From Liolophura sinensis (taxonomy: Eukaryota > Mollusca > Polyplacophora > Chitonida > Chitonidae), in contig NC_088299.1 in NCBI RefSeq assembly GCF_032854445.1, positions 18,903,608-18,967,607 on the forward strand: a stretch of 64,000 nucleotides of DNA, in the 5' to 3' direction. Position numbers and translations under genes: made by a program. Below are positions 39,401 to 48,489 of the stretch, piece by piece (positions within the stretch are counted from its first letter, which is position 1; every line of letters begins with the position of its first letter). Under the pieces are notes generated by a model. The model was not told the origin of the DNA. It saw only the letters and a list, made by a program, of their open reading frames with translations, and did no database searches.

Positions 39401-42289
39401 GGTTGAAGTGCTAACAAAACATAGACTCCTACAAAGGAACAAATGTGCAGACATACATGTGCATGCCTCTACATACGTATCATGTTTTACAACTCATTTG
39501 GTGAACAGGAGTATTCCAGGAGTAACACTGTGGCCTAAAATTGGAAGTTAAGACTACATTCAAAATCCGACGGGAAAAATGCAAGTTTCCATAACTAATA
39601 TTCCATGACATTTATTTGTCTAAACGCGCACTTTTTTGGTCCAAATTTTAGGTCCTTTGCCAGTATTTCTCAGGCTACTTCTGAATATCTCACAAATTAC
39701 AAGTACATGTGTATATACATGTACATACTGTACATTTATATGGTCTGATTTCAGAGGTTCTGTTGTCTGTGCGATAACATAGGCACAAACTACCAGTATA
39801 CATATATATCCATGTACATTTATATGGCCTGATTTGAGAGGTTCTGTTGTCTGTGCGATAACATAGGCACAAACTACCAGTATACATATATATCCATGTA
39901 CATTTATATGGCCTGATTTGAGAGGTTCTGTCGTCTGTGCGATAACATAGGCACACAAAAATAAAATGAGAAGTAATCATGTCAGGCAATAACATTTCTC
40001 AGTTTATTCACAGCTTCACCACCTACAAGTATTTATATAGTTCTGTATTAGGCCAAGCTTCTGCCTCACTGTACATGTACGTTCAAATACAGCCTTTTAA
40101 TTTGGGCACCCTTTTACTTTTAGTAGTCTAATTTTGGCCAAAATAATTTCAGATATTTAGAAAACTAAACTGAATATCTTATACTTAGATGTATGTACCA
40201 AACTACAGTGTCAAACCTACAAAGCTTGACATACATACATGTATGGTAATTCAATAAACACAAGGATCCATTGAAACAACTGGCTGTCTATCTGAAATAC
40301 CATTGCATCAAATGTGAATCAGTTATTCTTGGTACCATTACATTTACATGTACATGTAACAGTTTCCTTACTAAGTTTTACATATACACATGTCGGTGCA
40401 CGCATATGGTTAGCCCAGTGTATAGTGTTTGAAAAAATGATTGCTGCAATACGATCATATATCTGTGATGGTAGAATAGACAACTTCATAATACAGTGTA
40501 TGGCAGAATAGGCAATTCCACAATACAGTGTATGGCAGAGTAGGCAATTCCACAATACAGTGTATGGCAGAATAGGCAATTCCACAATACAGTGTATGAC
40601 AGAATAGGCAATTCCATAATACGGTGTATGGCAGAATAGACAATTCCACAACACAGTGTATGGCAGAATAGGCAATTCCACAATACAGTGTATGTCAGAA
40701 TAGGCAATTCCACAATACAGTGTATGGCAGAATAGGCAATTCCACAATACAGTGTATGGCAGAATAGGCAATTCCACAATACAGTGTATGGCAGAATAGG
40801 CAATTCCACAATACAGTGTATGGCAGAGTAGGCAATTCCACAATACAATCTATGGCAAAATAGACAATTCCACAATACAGTGTATGGCAGAATAGACAAT
40901 TCCACAACACATTGTATGGCGGAGTAGACAAATTTCATAATACTTGATTAAAATACTCAAAATCGTCCCATTTACAATTCCTAAGTGAAGCTTTTCTCTA
41001 ATTACAGTGTTGATATGCAAAACCATAAAATATAGTATACTTTACATGGTAAACTTTAAAACAATGTTACTTGGTATTAATAGGCTGTGGGTTTGGTGGT
41101 AGAGAAAAAACGACAACCCATTTATTTTTCAGATATGATAAGCTTCAAATGATAAGCTGCAAGCCAAGTTATACATGTACAGTACACATATGTCAGGCAT
41201 TGCACAGCGCTGAAAATATTTAAGTTTGCAGAATGTGCAAGTGAATGTACATAACAATGATGCAAGATCAATCAGTGTACTCTCTCACCCATTCTCCAGG
41301 ATAGTCATACAGATCACGTCCCTCACGCCTGGGTTACTCGCCTTGTCTACACCGCACTGTTGAAGGTTCCACGAAGCCAACCGCAGACACCTACGGCTCT
41401 GGTGCTTGAATGTGTAAGGTTTGACATCCGGCCGCGATGGCCTTCTCGCCAATGGGCCAAGAATGTCGAACAAGTCATTCTGAGAAGCTGTTAGGTTTAA
41501 CGTGTCTTTGTTTAACTCTGCTGTATGGTGAATACAGTTGGCATTGGCATCTCCTGTACCATGCACATTGAAGGCAGGTAAGTTATTAGATACATCCCCG
41601 TTGGCGTAAGGCGAAGGGGCTTCGGGAGAGTTAGGCGAAGCACCTGTGGGTTCTGTAAGTGTCAACTGATAGCGGACAGACCCTAACAAAGCTGGGCCGA
41701 TCCTCTTAACCTTATCAAGGTCATCCAGGGACTTAAACGGGCCCTTTTTGTCCCGATATGACACAATGTTCTCTGCTATTGCCTGCCCAATGCCCTTCAC
41801 CTTCATCAGCTGGAACACGTTGGCAGTGTTGACATTCACCAGTTTAGGTGGGTTACCTGCAGCCGTCCTGCGGACTTCCCTCTCAGATGGACTGAGGTCC
41901 AGGTTGGAGTTCTCCACAGAGCTGCCCCTAGAGCTGCTGGATTTCTTGCTGGACACGGTGATTTCATCGCGGATCTGGCTTAGTTTCGTGGCTCCCACGC
42001 CTGACACCAGAGCTAAGTCCTCTACCTTCTTGAAGCCTAGGATCCTGCGACGGTATTCGACTATGTTCTGGGCCGTGTGTCGGTTAATGCCTGGTAGGGT
42101 CATCAGCTCCTCCTCTGTGGCCGTGTTGATGTTAAGCAGGTTACACGAGGCGTCCATGTCCTGCGCCATCAGTGACAGGTTAAACGCTGCACTCAGGTTC
42201 CGCCGATGCCCCTTTTCCTTTGGTGTGCTCACATGGTTCTCGCTGAACTCCCGGCGGTGCGGGGTCCAGCAGCTGTTGACGGCTCCCAT
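32006..42289 (-). CDS. EEPD1: EEPD1-like protein (HhH + endonuclease/exonuclease/phosphatase domain), 8 coding exons
   Basis: In transcription order the exons are 42289-41289, 39179-39128, 38059-37952, 37341-37213, 36394-36259, 34102-34049, 32940-32800 and 32187-32006. All are GT-AG with consistent phases, giving 600 residues (human about 569). The N-terminus MGAVNSC parallels human MGSTLGC and fits N-myristoylation plus palmitoylation at Cys7. Two helix-hairpin-helix regions (about 51-113 and 149-210) begin LLNINTATEEELMTLPGI and LVNVNTANVFQLM. The EEP (DNase I-like) domain from about 300 shows LASWNLQ, VAFQEL, VIMGDFN, GSKSYDNIWV and SDHCPV. In vertebrates EEPD1 is linked to replication-fork repair and to membrane cholesterol-efflux signalling. 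Start chosen at MGAVNSC rather than ten codons upstream because of the conserved acylation motif. The gene is transcribed toward SLC9A8. Confidence 0.95.
32499..32600 (+). repeat. 51-bp direct duplication (2 copies)
   Basis: CTGATTGGCTGGTGTGAGAG and ATAGGCAAGCCCAG occur twice, 51 bp apart, in EEPD1 intron 7. Confidence 0.85.
32800..32940 (-). CDS. EEPD1: EEPD1-like exon 7
   Basis: Acceptor AACAACAG, donor CTGACAG|GTGAGT. Encodes DFVELKEKGYKNCIPADTYT then NISTSRPEGSKSYDNIWVAN and QTKSVLTG. Human has HTFTNISTKNPQGSKSLDNI. Phase 1 at both ends. Confidence 0.95.
33258..33501 (+). repeat. Full-length tRNA-derived SINE
   Basis: Head GGGGCCTCCGTGGCTCAGTC resembles a tRNA 5' end with an A box (TGGCTCAGTCG). 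A B box (GAGTTCAAGACC) follows at 33318-33329. Then come a central domain (CGTACGTGGGAAGGTATGCA, GCAACCTGCGGATGGTCGTG, CCCAGGGTTCTGCCCGG), a terminal AAGTGAAATATTCTTGAGTA, CGGCGTAAAACACCAATC and an A-rich tail. It is the most complete of about eight copies in this window. RNA polymerase III would transcribe it. It sits in EEPD1 intron 6 in the antisense orientation to the gene. Confidence 0.9.
34049..34102 (-). CDS. EEPD1: EEPD1-like exon 6: GDFN motif
   Basis: A 54-nt exon. Acceptor TTTACAG|GTGAAC, donor GATG|GTGAGT. Encodes (G)EHDVVIMGDFNLTPGAD. GDFN is the canonical EEP/DNase I-family motif. Phase 1 at both ends. Confidence 0.94.
34525..35252 (-). repeat. Minisatellite derived from the EEPD1 exon 5 donor site, about 20 units
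   Basis: On the minus strand, units read CACTCCCTCAGCATACACTT then CCCAG|GTGAGATAC. The first part matches the end of coding exon 5 (CACTCCCTCAACATACACTT CCCAG) and the rest its 5' splice site. Unit lengths vary (about 24-42 bp). The array continues past the transposon at 35254-36248 into the exon itself at 36259-36290. Confidence 0.9.
35254..36248 (-). mobile_element. Deleted hAT-like DNA transposon (995 bp)
   Basis: Bounded by perfect 12-bp terminal inverted repeats CAGTGTTTGTAC / GTACAAACACTG. TTTATC flanks it directly on both sides (35248-35253 and 36249-36254), a target-site duplication of 6-7 bp. hAT elements usually make 8 bp and start CAGTG or CAGGG, so this fits approximately. It carries the 5' part of a transposase gene on the minus strand but no catalytic region, so it is an internally deleted, non-autonomous copy. 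It interrupts the exon 5 donor-derived array in EEPD1 intron 5. Its GC content and codon look differ from the surroundings. Confidence 0.85.
35271..35789 (-). pseudogene. hAT-family transposase N-terminal fragment (172 aa)
   Basis: Open frame from ATG at 35789. It encodes a BED/C2H2-like finger (CRFCKS...ALSKHSATGKHQ, C-x2-C...H-x5-H), an Ala-rich stretch, then AEIIYLHHLEAHGIS and LFAQMFPDSKIAAKFSFSDS. The FPDSKIA-KFS block is typical of a subgroup of animal hAT transposases just after the zinc finger. The DDE/RNase H-like core and dimerisation region are absent: the frame ends within the terminal repeat region. It could encode a DNA-binding fragment if expressed, but is most simply a deletion derivative. 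Confidence 0.75.
36259..36394 (-). CDS. EEPD1: EEPD1-like exon 5
   Basis: Acceptor CTGTGCAG|TTAGG, donor TTCCCAG|GTGAGA. Encodes LGRVDCVLVSVHLKATGLQN then EDRDRLGQEVDRVSDVIHSL and NIHFPG, equivalent to human LTLVNLHLAAL...LQETLKG. Enters in phase 0, leaves in phase 1. Its last 25 or so nt seed the adjoining minisatellite. Confidence 0.93.
36424..36472 (+). repeat. (AT)n microsatellite
   Basis: About 45 bp of uninterrupted AT dinucleotides in EEPD1 intron 4. Confidence 0.97.
36507..36772 (+). repeat. 43-bp minisatellite, about 6 copies
   Basis: Unit ATATCAGCATTGAGAGCCAC plus TATAAACTAACTGTAGAGCT and ACA. Copies are nearly identical (one CACT/CCCT difference). Confidence 0.96.
37213..37341 (-). 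CDS. EEPD1: EEPD1-like exon 4
   Basis: Acceptor TTTTCCAG|TCTACA, donor TTTAAG|GTAAGG, phase 0 at both ends. Encodes STEYNGFLYDKSQKVSLLSS then ALLDGKDNGRRAFTRKPFVG and VFK, the equivalent of human GYAGFLWDAAAGM...YLGRFK. Confidence 0.93.
37952..38059 (-). CDS. EEPD1: EEPD1-like exon 3
   Basis: Acceptor TTGTTTAG|ATCTG, donor TTCAGG|GTAAGC, phase 0 at both ends. Encodes ICDELNYPVLPNVKRWSGHR then GSWDCVTSEPAGRMFR, matching human CTELNQPTLPNIRKWKGPRG. Confidence 0.94.
38060..38779 (-). other. EEPD1 intron 2, unique part
   Basis: Intronic sequence between exon 3 and the 39-bp array. No repeat, transposon or coding segment is recognised. Confidence 0.5.
38780..39150 (-). repeat. 39-bp minisatellite spanning the EEPD1 exon 2 donor site, about 9 copies
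   Basis: On the minus strand the real exon end is CTCTACAAAAG|GTAATTAT. The array repeats CTACAAAGGGTAATTATG followed by TGGTAACGCTGTCTGTAACT. Exon 2's last nine or ten coding bases and its 5' splice site are therefore the first unit. The 13-codon period leaves frames open on both strands (38745-39119). Reading through the true donor gives GTA ATT ATG TGG TAA. Confidence 0.9.
39128..39179 (-). CDS. EEPD1: EEPD1-like exon 2: catalytic Glu motif
   Basis: A 52-nt exon. Acceptor TTGTGCAG|GTTCAG, donor CAAAAG|GTAATT. Encodes (G)FSVVAFQELADKDALQK, equivalent to human IKLLAVQELLDREALEK. The Glu of QEL is the usual metal-binding residue of the EEP family. Enters in phase 2, leaves in phase 0. Confidence 0.93.
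39325..39440 (+). repeat. Dispersed repeat D, copy 2
   Basis: CACAGAATAATGCGTTCAGA, TACGCTTAAATAAATACCTT and AAAGGTTGAAG correspond to 19540-19690. It is directly followed by dispersed repeat C, so C and D may be parts of one element. Confidence 0.5.
39535..39690 (+). repeat. Dispersed repeat C, copy 3
   Basis: CATGACATTTATTTGTCTAA and TTTTTTGGTCCAAATTTTAG recur at 47395-47452 and, inverted, at 13140-13215. Confidence 0.55.
39735..39958 (+). repeat. 84-bp minisatellite, about 2.7 copies
   Basis: Unit GCCTGATTTGAGAGGTTCTG, TTGTCTGTGCGATAACATAG, GCACAAACTACCAGTATACA, TATATATCCATGTACATTTA. In EEPD1 intron 1. Confidence 0.93.
40480..40938 (+). repeat. 31-bp minisatellite, about 14-15 copies
   Basis: Unit GTATGGCAGAATAGGCAATT plus CCACAATACAG, in EEPD1 intron 1. 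Three units make 93 bp, so all three minus-strand frames carry a rotating repeat peptide. Confidence 0.95.
41289..42289 (-). CDS. EEPD1: EEPD1-like coding exon 1: acylation motif, two HhH regions, start of EEP domain
   Basis: ATG at 42289, donor AATGG|GTGAGA. Encodes residues 1-334 and holds the MGAVNSC N-terminus, both helix-hairpin-helix regions, a Ser-rich linker (SSKKSSSSRGSS), a low-complexity spacer (about 211-290) and LRLASWNLQQCGVDKASNP, which matches human LRLATWNLQGCSVEKANNP. The antisense frame at 41748-42332 is a shadow. Confidence 0.97.
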
Positions 42290-42671
42290 GTCTGTCTCCT
42301 TTATAACACCTTTAATCACACAATATCACTAGCACTCAGACACCTCGGTGGTGTCACGTATACACATGTATGATGATGTTTGCCATCAGTTTGTATGAGC
42401 CTAGGGGATAATATCAGAAGTTAGAGTACACCTGTACTTCATCCACCTCATAGTATCCAGTTGTGGTACATGAGGGCACAAGTGCATCATCAAGCTAACA
42501 GCATCACCATCTGCTGTATGAACTTCTACTGAGGCTGAGCCCAGCTTTCTTGACAGGAGAATCCAGAACAACAAGCCCAGCACTGAGAGAGACTCCTTCA
42601 GCCGAAAGTGTGCCGTCTTCACTGAAGGTCAGTGTTCTACTGATCAGCTGATTGTCTGGTAATCCCACAAC
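42290..42671 (-). other. EEPD1: Possible 5' UTR portion of the EEPD1 first coding exon
   Basis: A strong minus-strand 3' splice site lies at 42672 (TTGCCGTTCTTGTCATCG then TTCCAG|GTTGTG). The exon could run from 42671 into the coding start at 42289, implying an upstream non-coding first exon. The segment has short frames (VVGLPDNQLISRTLTFSEDG on minus, 42504-42670) that resemble no family I know, so it may be UTR or a fragment of another coding sequence. Confidence 0.35.
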
Positions 42672-42723
42672 CTGGAACGATGACAAGAACGGCAAAAGGT
42701 GAGAATAGAACACAAGACTGTAG

Positions 42724-43482
42724 GATATCTACACATGCACACACGTATGATACGAGGATATCTACACATGTACACATGAATGAGGATATCTACACGTGTA
42801 CACATGAATGAGGATATCTACACGTGTACACATGCGTGATGAGGATATCTACACGTATACACATGTATGAGGATATCTACACATGTACATATGAATGAGG
42901 ATATCTACACGTGTACACATGCATGATGAGGATATCTACACGTGTACACATGCATGATGAGGATATCTACACGTATACACATGTATGAGGATATCTACAC
43001 ATGTACATATGAATGAGGATATCTACACGTGTACACATGCATGATGAGGATATCTACACGTGTACACATGCATGATGAGGATATCTACACGTATACACAT
43101 GTATGAGGATATCTACACATGTACATATGAATGAGGATATCTACACGTGTACACATGCATGATGAGGATATCTACACATGTACACATGTATGATGAGGAT
43201 ATCTACACGTGTACATATGAATGAGGATATCTACACGTGTACACATGTCTGATGTGGATATCTACATGTGTAGATGTGTGATATGAGGATATCCACAATT
43301 GTACACATGCATGATGAGAATATATACATGTGTGTACACATGTATGAGGATATCTACACATGTACACATGTATGAGGATATCTACACCAGAACACAAGAA
43401 TCGTACGAGGATATCTACACGTGTACACATGTACATGTATGATATGAGGATATCTACATGTGTACACGCATATGATATGATG
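42724..43482 (+). repeat. 28-31-bp GATATC/CACGTG minisatellite, about 25 copies
   Basis: Unit GAGGATATCTACACGTGTAC plus ACATGCATGAT, with shorter variants. Each unit carries GATATC, many carry the E-box palindrome CACGTG inside ACACGTGT, and most have further palindromes (ACATGT, ATGCAT). It begins about 435 bp upstream of the EEPD1 start codon. Confidence 0.95.
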
Positions 43483-44833
43483 GAGTTCTTACACTATAGG
43501 GGCTTACTACTACAGTTCTATTATCCAAGTGCAGGTGTAACCAAAACAGAACCAGTTCAGCTAAGGATAACTTCTACATCTCACCAGGTACATCCACAGG
43601 TATACCTCACAAGCTTTAGAACTGCTCAAATGATGGCAAATACTATAGCAAAACTTGGGTAGCAAGGATACCAAAGAGCTCACCTGTATAAGATATATGA
43701 ATGCAAACATCAGTTCAATGCATGCACTGCAATTTCAGAAGTGAAATTGTGAATTTGGTCATTCACAGTAACTAATATTCATACATAGCATCAGCAATGG
43801 AACATTCCTCTTGCATCATTGTGCTTTATATGCCAGTAAAACTTCAGGTTAATATATGCAATACTTTTTGCAAGATACCGCCCCTAACACTTTGTTTAAT
43901 ATTGCTTTCTCTATTATTGGACGTCGACACCGATGCTCAGGGTACGACATAAACTATGCCTGTACTTTATAGAGGCCATCTAAAAATGTTAAATTATCAA
44001 CACAACCTGGTAATTCACTAACAAGACATAACCCTACAAAAGTTATATGGATAAAAACAAACACTGTTTACCTACTGCAAATTAAAATATAAAATACAGT
44101 GACATGCACATCCATCTTTAATACAGGGTCACATTTTTGTGAGAATTGATTGTCTTATCGGAAAACTAAAGCGTAGGCATCAAAAGTATCATGTTCAGGC
44201 TTTTTTTACAAAGGAAACTTAGTGCAGCTGTTCCTTAGACACCTCTCCACCGTCGTAACGCTGTTGTAGGAGGGACAGATCTGCCTACCATACTACTACC
44301 TAAAGTCATGTGGCTTTAATAGGTGAACGTTTTTATCCAATGATAGGAATGAATACACTGTTATGCTGGTTGTCACATGTACATGTATATGTCTGCGTAA
44401 TACCTGTCTTGCCTATGACTGAGTAAAACAATACAAAATCTTCATGTTTTCAGCAATCTTTTGAAAGTATGTACAGTTGTGTGCAACAACAACATGGTGA
44501 CGAAACTAGGAGACATTTGTGACTGTGTTGATTATGTTGAAGCGTGTGTAATGAAGTGTGTTATAATTAGGGAGAGGTGTATCATTTTATATCTGGCTTC
44601 TTCCCTCAAATCAACAACACCGGAGGAGGGAAGGAGAGAAGAAAAATGTCATACACATCTAGCCAGACCTTCAGCTTATATACACAGCCACTACACAGTT
44701 GCATAACTAGTACCTCACAATTGGCATGAGAAAAGTTCTATATAAACAGAAAATGCACAGCATAGCACAGAAAGATAAAAAAAAAACAACAATAAGACCA
44801 ATCTTATACTAACACAAAGACAGAGATACATTT
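43483..44833. other. Unique sequence upstream of EEPD1
   Basis: No convincing coding exon, repeat array or RNA gene is seen. The frame at 44461-44706 shows no domain and no splice context. Could be intron 1 or promoter of the EEPD1-like gene. Confidence 0.4.
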
Positions 44834-44998
44834 ATTCATCCGTTTATTTATTTGACTGATGTTTTATGTCACACTAAAAATATTTCACTTCTATGATGCC
44901 AGCCTGTATTATGGTGTGAGGAACAGAGTGGTGCAGAGCCTGGCGGAAACCCACAACCATCTGGAGGTTGCTGACAGGCCTTTCCACCTAACACAGAT
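44834..44998 (-). repeat. SINE 3' domain (minus orientation)
   Basis: TTTATTTATTTGACTGATGT, AATATTTCACTTCTATGATG, CCTGTATTATGGTGTGAGGA and CCCACAACCATCTGGAGGTT are the reverse complement of the SINE at 33258-33501, diverged. Confidence 0.8.
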
Positions 44999-45839
44999 AA
45001 ATAGGGACGTTAACCGATGGCTGTCGGACACAAGACATTGTGCACATATAAGACATAAGATGCTTAACTCCAGCTGGTACAGTGTTCACCTCTCCAGGTA
45101 AGGCCTGGTATCTGCATGACCCTGGACTACAGACAACAGGCCTACAGGTAGCTGGATGTAGACTTAACAGTGAATTGACTGCATTGTGAACATACAACAG
45201 ACATGTACATGTACTTGTATATTGGGGGCTTTAGCATAATAAGTGAATCCTTATGACAAACATTCTGACAAGACTCTCCAGATATATTTGGGTTACAGGA
45301 AACAAACATGTTTTAAAGATGGCACTTTGAACTTGTCAATGCTTGTACATGCTCAAAGGCAATGTGTGAAGGAAAACCAACAGGAGGGGAGGGGGAGAGG
45401 GAGACAGATGAAACAGGGGGGAGTTGGAGACAGATGATGTTATCACCATAAGCCTCAATGACTGAACACTTTCTTTTCTAGGTCATGTTACATGCAGGTC
45501 AACATGAACTCAAGTCATCACAGACATTTACACTTCTTTACACTTGCTGCCCCTCCAGTTATGTTTACCGATTACTCCCCCACTCTATGTCACCGTCATG
45601 ACTTTACTACACAGGTGCACACTTACCAGGCCCAAGCCTGAAAATACATGCAGGTTTTCAAAATCCCTGCGGAGAAGGTGGTACATAAAACACCCATACT
45701 GTCCACTAAATAGTATACATACATATATATACATTGGCCATAGTAAACCTGATCCAATATCATGCACGTATATGTTAAACACAGAGTTAGACCATATGGT
45801 TCTTGCCATTTTCTCCAACGAGCAGTGTTCAAGTTGACA
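44999..45839. other. Unique sequence, no gene recognised
   Basis: Contains a G-rich purine patch at 45380-45430 (GGAGGGGAGGGGGAGAGGGA). No coding, RNA or repeat feature is recognised. Confidence 0.4.
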
Positions 45840-47330
45840 CTGACTCCCACTCACCTGCATGTCGACAACCAAATAACAGTCTGAGATATCAGGCAGGGTT
45901 TTAACATGTGTGGTGCAACACTGACTCCCACTCACTTACAGGTACACATGTGAACAACAGTCTGAGATATCAGGCAGGGTTTGAACATGTGTGGTACACC
46001 ATACTGATTCCCACTCACCTGCATGTCGACACCCAAACAAAAGTCTGAGATATCAGGCAGGGTTTGAACATGTGTGGTGCAACACTGACTCCCACTCACT
46101 TACAGGTACACATGTGAACAACAATCTGACATATCAGGCAGGGTTTGAACATGTGTGGTACACCATACTGACTCCCACTCACCTGCATGTCGACACCCAA
46201 ACAAAAGTCTGCGATATCAGACTGGGTTTTAAAACATGTGTGCAACACTGACTCCCACTCACTTACAGGTACACATGTGAACAACACTCTGACATATCAG
46301 GCAGGGTTTGAACATGTGTGGTGCACCATACTGACTCCCACTCACCTGCATGTCGACACCCAAACAAAAGTCTGAGATATCAGGCAGGGTTTGAACATGT
46401 GTGGTGCAACACTGACTCCCACTCACTTACAGATACACATGTGAACAACACTCTGACATATCAGGCAGGGTTTGAACATGTGTGGTGCAACACTGACTCC
46501 CACTCACTTACAGGTACACATGTGAACAACAGTCTGAGATATCAGGCAAGGATTGAACATGTGTGGAACACCATACTGACTCCCACTCACTTACATGTAC
46601 ACATGCAAACAGAAGTCTGAGACATCAGGCAGGGATTGAACATGTGTGGTGCAACACTGACTCCCACTCACTTGCATGTTGACACCCAAACAGAAGTCTG
46701 AGATATCAGGCAGGGTTTGAACATGTGTGGTGCAACACTGACTCCCACTCACTTACAGGTACACACGTGAACAAAAGTCTGAGACATCAGGCAGGGATTG
46801 AACATGTGTGGTACACCATACTGACTCCCACTCACCTGCATGTCGACACCCAAACAAAAGTCTGAGATATCAGGCAGGGTTTGAACATGTGTGGTGCAAC
46901 ACTGACTCCCACTCACTTACAGGTACACATGTGAACAACAATCTGAGACATCAGGCAGGGATTGAACATGTGTGGTACACCATACTGACTCCCACTCACC
47001 TGCATGTCGACACCCAAACAAAAGTCTGAGATATCAGGCAGGGTTTGAACATGTGTGGTGCAACACTGACTCCCACTCACTTACAGGTACACATGTGAAC
47101 AACAGTCTGAGACATCAGGCAGGGATTGAACATGTGTGGTACACCATACTGACTCCCACTCACCTGCATGTCGACACCCAAACAAAAGTCTGAGATATCA
47201 GGCAGGGTTTGAACATGTGTGGTGCAACACTGACTCCCACTCACTTACAGGTACACATGTGAACAACAGTCTCAGATATCAGGCAGGGTTTGAACATGTG
47301 TGGTACGCCATACTGACTCCCACTTTAATG
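45840..47330 (+). repeat. 164-bp dimeric higher-order array (about 18 monomers)
   Basis: Two related monomers of about 81-83 bp alternate. A: CACCTGCATGTCGACACCCA with AACAAAAGTCTGAGATATCA. B: CACTTACAGGTACACATGTG with AACAACAGTCTGAGATATCA. Both continue GGCAGGGTTTGAACATGTGT and ACTGACTCCCACT. In the right half the AB pair repeats exactly every 164 bp (46808, 46972, 47136). In the left half order is less regular, with BB pairs near 46400-46600. Confidence 0.95.
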
Positions 47331-47371
47331 TACATGTATGTGCATTGTACATGCACTCTACATGTAAAAAC

Positions 47372-47452
47372 GTAAATTTTAGCACCAGAAGTAATATCTC
47401 ATGACATTTATTTGCCACCAAAAAAGGTCCTTTGTGGTCGAATTTTTAGGTA
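47372..47452 (+). repeat. Dispersed repeat C, copy 4 (short)
   Basis: TAGCACCAGAAGTAATATCT, CATGACATTTATTTGCCACC and GGTCGAATTTTTAGG match the other C copies. Confidence 0.55.
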
Positions 47453-47489
47453 TATACAACTTTTCTGGCTACATGTACACGTGCAGGTA

Positions 47490-47815
47490 CGCACAGAGGT
47501 ATACTGGTGGCTTACACATACATGTATGCACAGAGATATACTGGTGACTTCCACATACATATATGCACAGAGATGTACTGGTGACTTACACACACATGTA
47601 TGTACAGAGATATACTGGTGACTCACACATACATATATGCACAGAGATATACTGGTGACTTACACACACATGTATGCACAGAGATATACTGGTGACTCAC
47701 ACATACATATATGCACAGAGATATACTGGTGACTTACACACACATGTATGCACAGAGATATACTGGTGACTCACACACACATGTATGCACAGAGGTATAC
47801 TGGTGACTTACACAT
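47490..47815 (+). repeat. About 37-bp minisatellite, about 8-9 copies
   Basis: Unit GCACAGAGATATACTGGTGA plus CTTACACACACATGTAT. Alternating CTTACAC and CTCACAC forms suggest a two-unit higher-order period of about 74 bp in the right half. Confidence 0.92.
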
Positions 47816-47870
47816 ACATGCACCAGTCACAAAATCCACAACCAGGCTGGGGTACACATATATAACTTAC

Positions 47871-48040
47871 CTGGCTACCTGCAGCTCCTTGCTCCACGGC
47901 CTGTACTGGAGTGAGACTGTATTAAGGTCCCAAGCTAAGCCCTGGATGCACCGCTAGCACAGACAGCACTGACAGCTGTACAAGGTGTGGATGTTGTTGC
48001 AGTCAAGGCTGGAATAACAAGATGCGAATATTTAGTCTTT
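47871..48040 (-). other. Candidate non-coding first exon of EEPD1-like gene
   Basis: On the minus strand a perfect donor CAG|GTAAGT (GTAGCCAG|GTAAGTTA) lies at 47871, after about 170 nt of non-repetitive, less AT-rich sequence (CCGTGGAGCAAGGAGCTGCA). It could splice to the acceptor at 42672. No promoter element proves this. Speculative. Confidence 0.25.
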
Positions 48041-48489
48041 CCACAGCTGTGTTCGCCAGGGGGACATAATGTAGATTGTACAATGTTGGAAGCCCAGGAT
48101 CAGCCCAGAACCCACATCTGTGCTGACAGCCCCTGTCCATGGTCTGTATATGTACATTCCTCTGTTATCTAAAGTTGGGCCTAAGCCCTGGTAATCACCA
48201 ACTGTTACATGACTGACCCTCTAACATGTTACAGGTCTTTGCCCTAGAGTCTGCCCTAAACTGCCTCATGGTAAATACACCAGACATCCAGCTAGTACAT
48301 GTGCATGGGTGTGCTGGAGTAGCTGTCAGAATCAAACTCATTACCATACACCTGACAAGGTGATGAATACAACACAAGTAAACAGGATCATGTGGACTTC
48401 ACACCAAACCTTGCTAGCTCTACACACAGCTACATGTATTGGATCTAAATAGACAGTTCTACATGTATATCAAAGCAGTCAGCCGTTTT

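Noticed and set aside
40480..40938. 150- and 174-codon Cys/Leu-rich minus-strand proteins
   Set aside because: 31-bp minisatellite frames, overlapping each other in three phases; no gene context.
41748..42332. 194-codon plus-strand protein
   Set aside because: Antisense shadow of EEPD1 coding exon 1, whose HhH and EEP motifs are clear on the minus strand.
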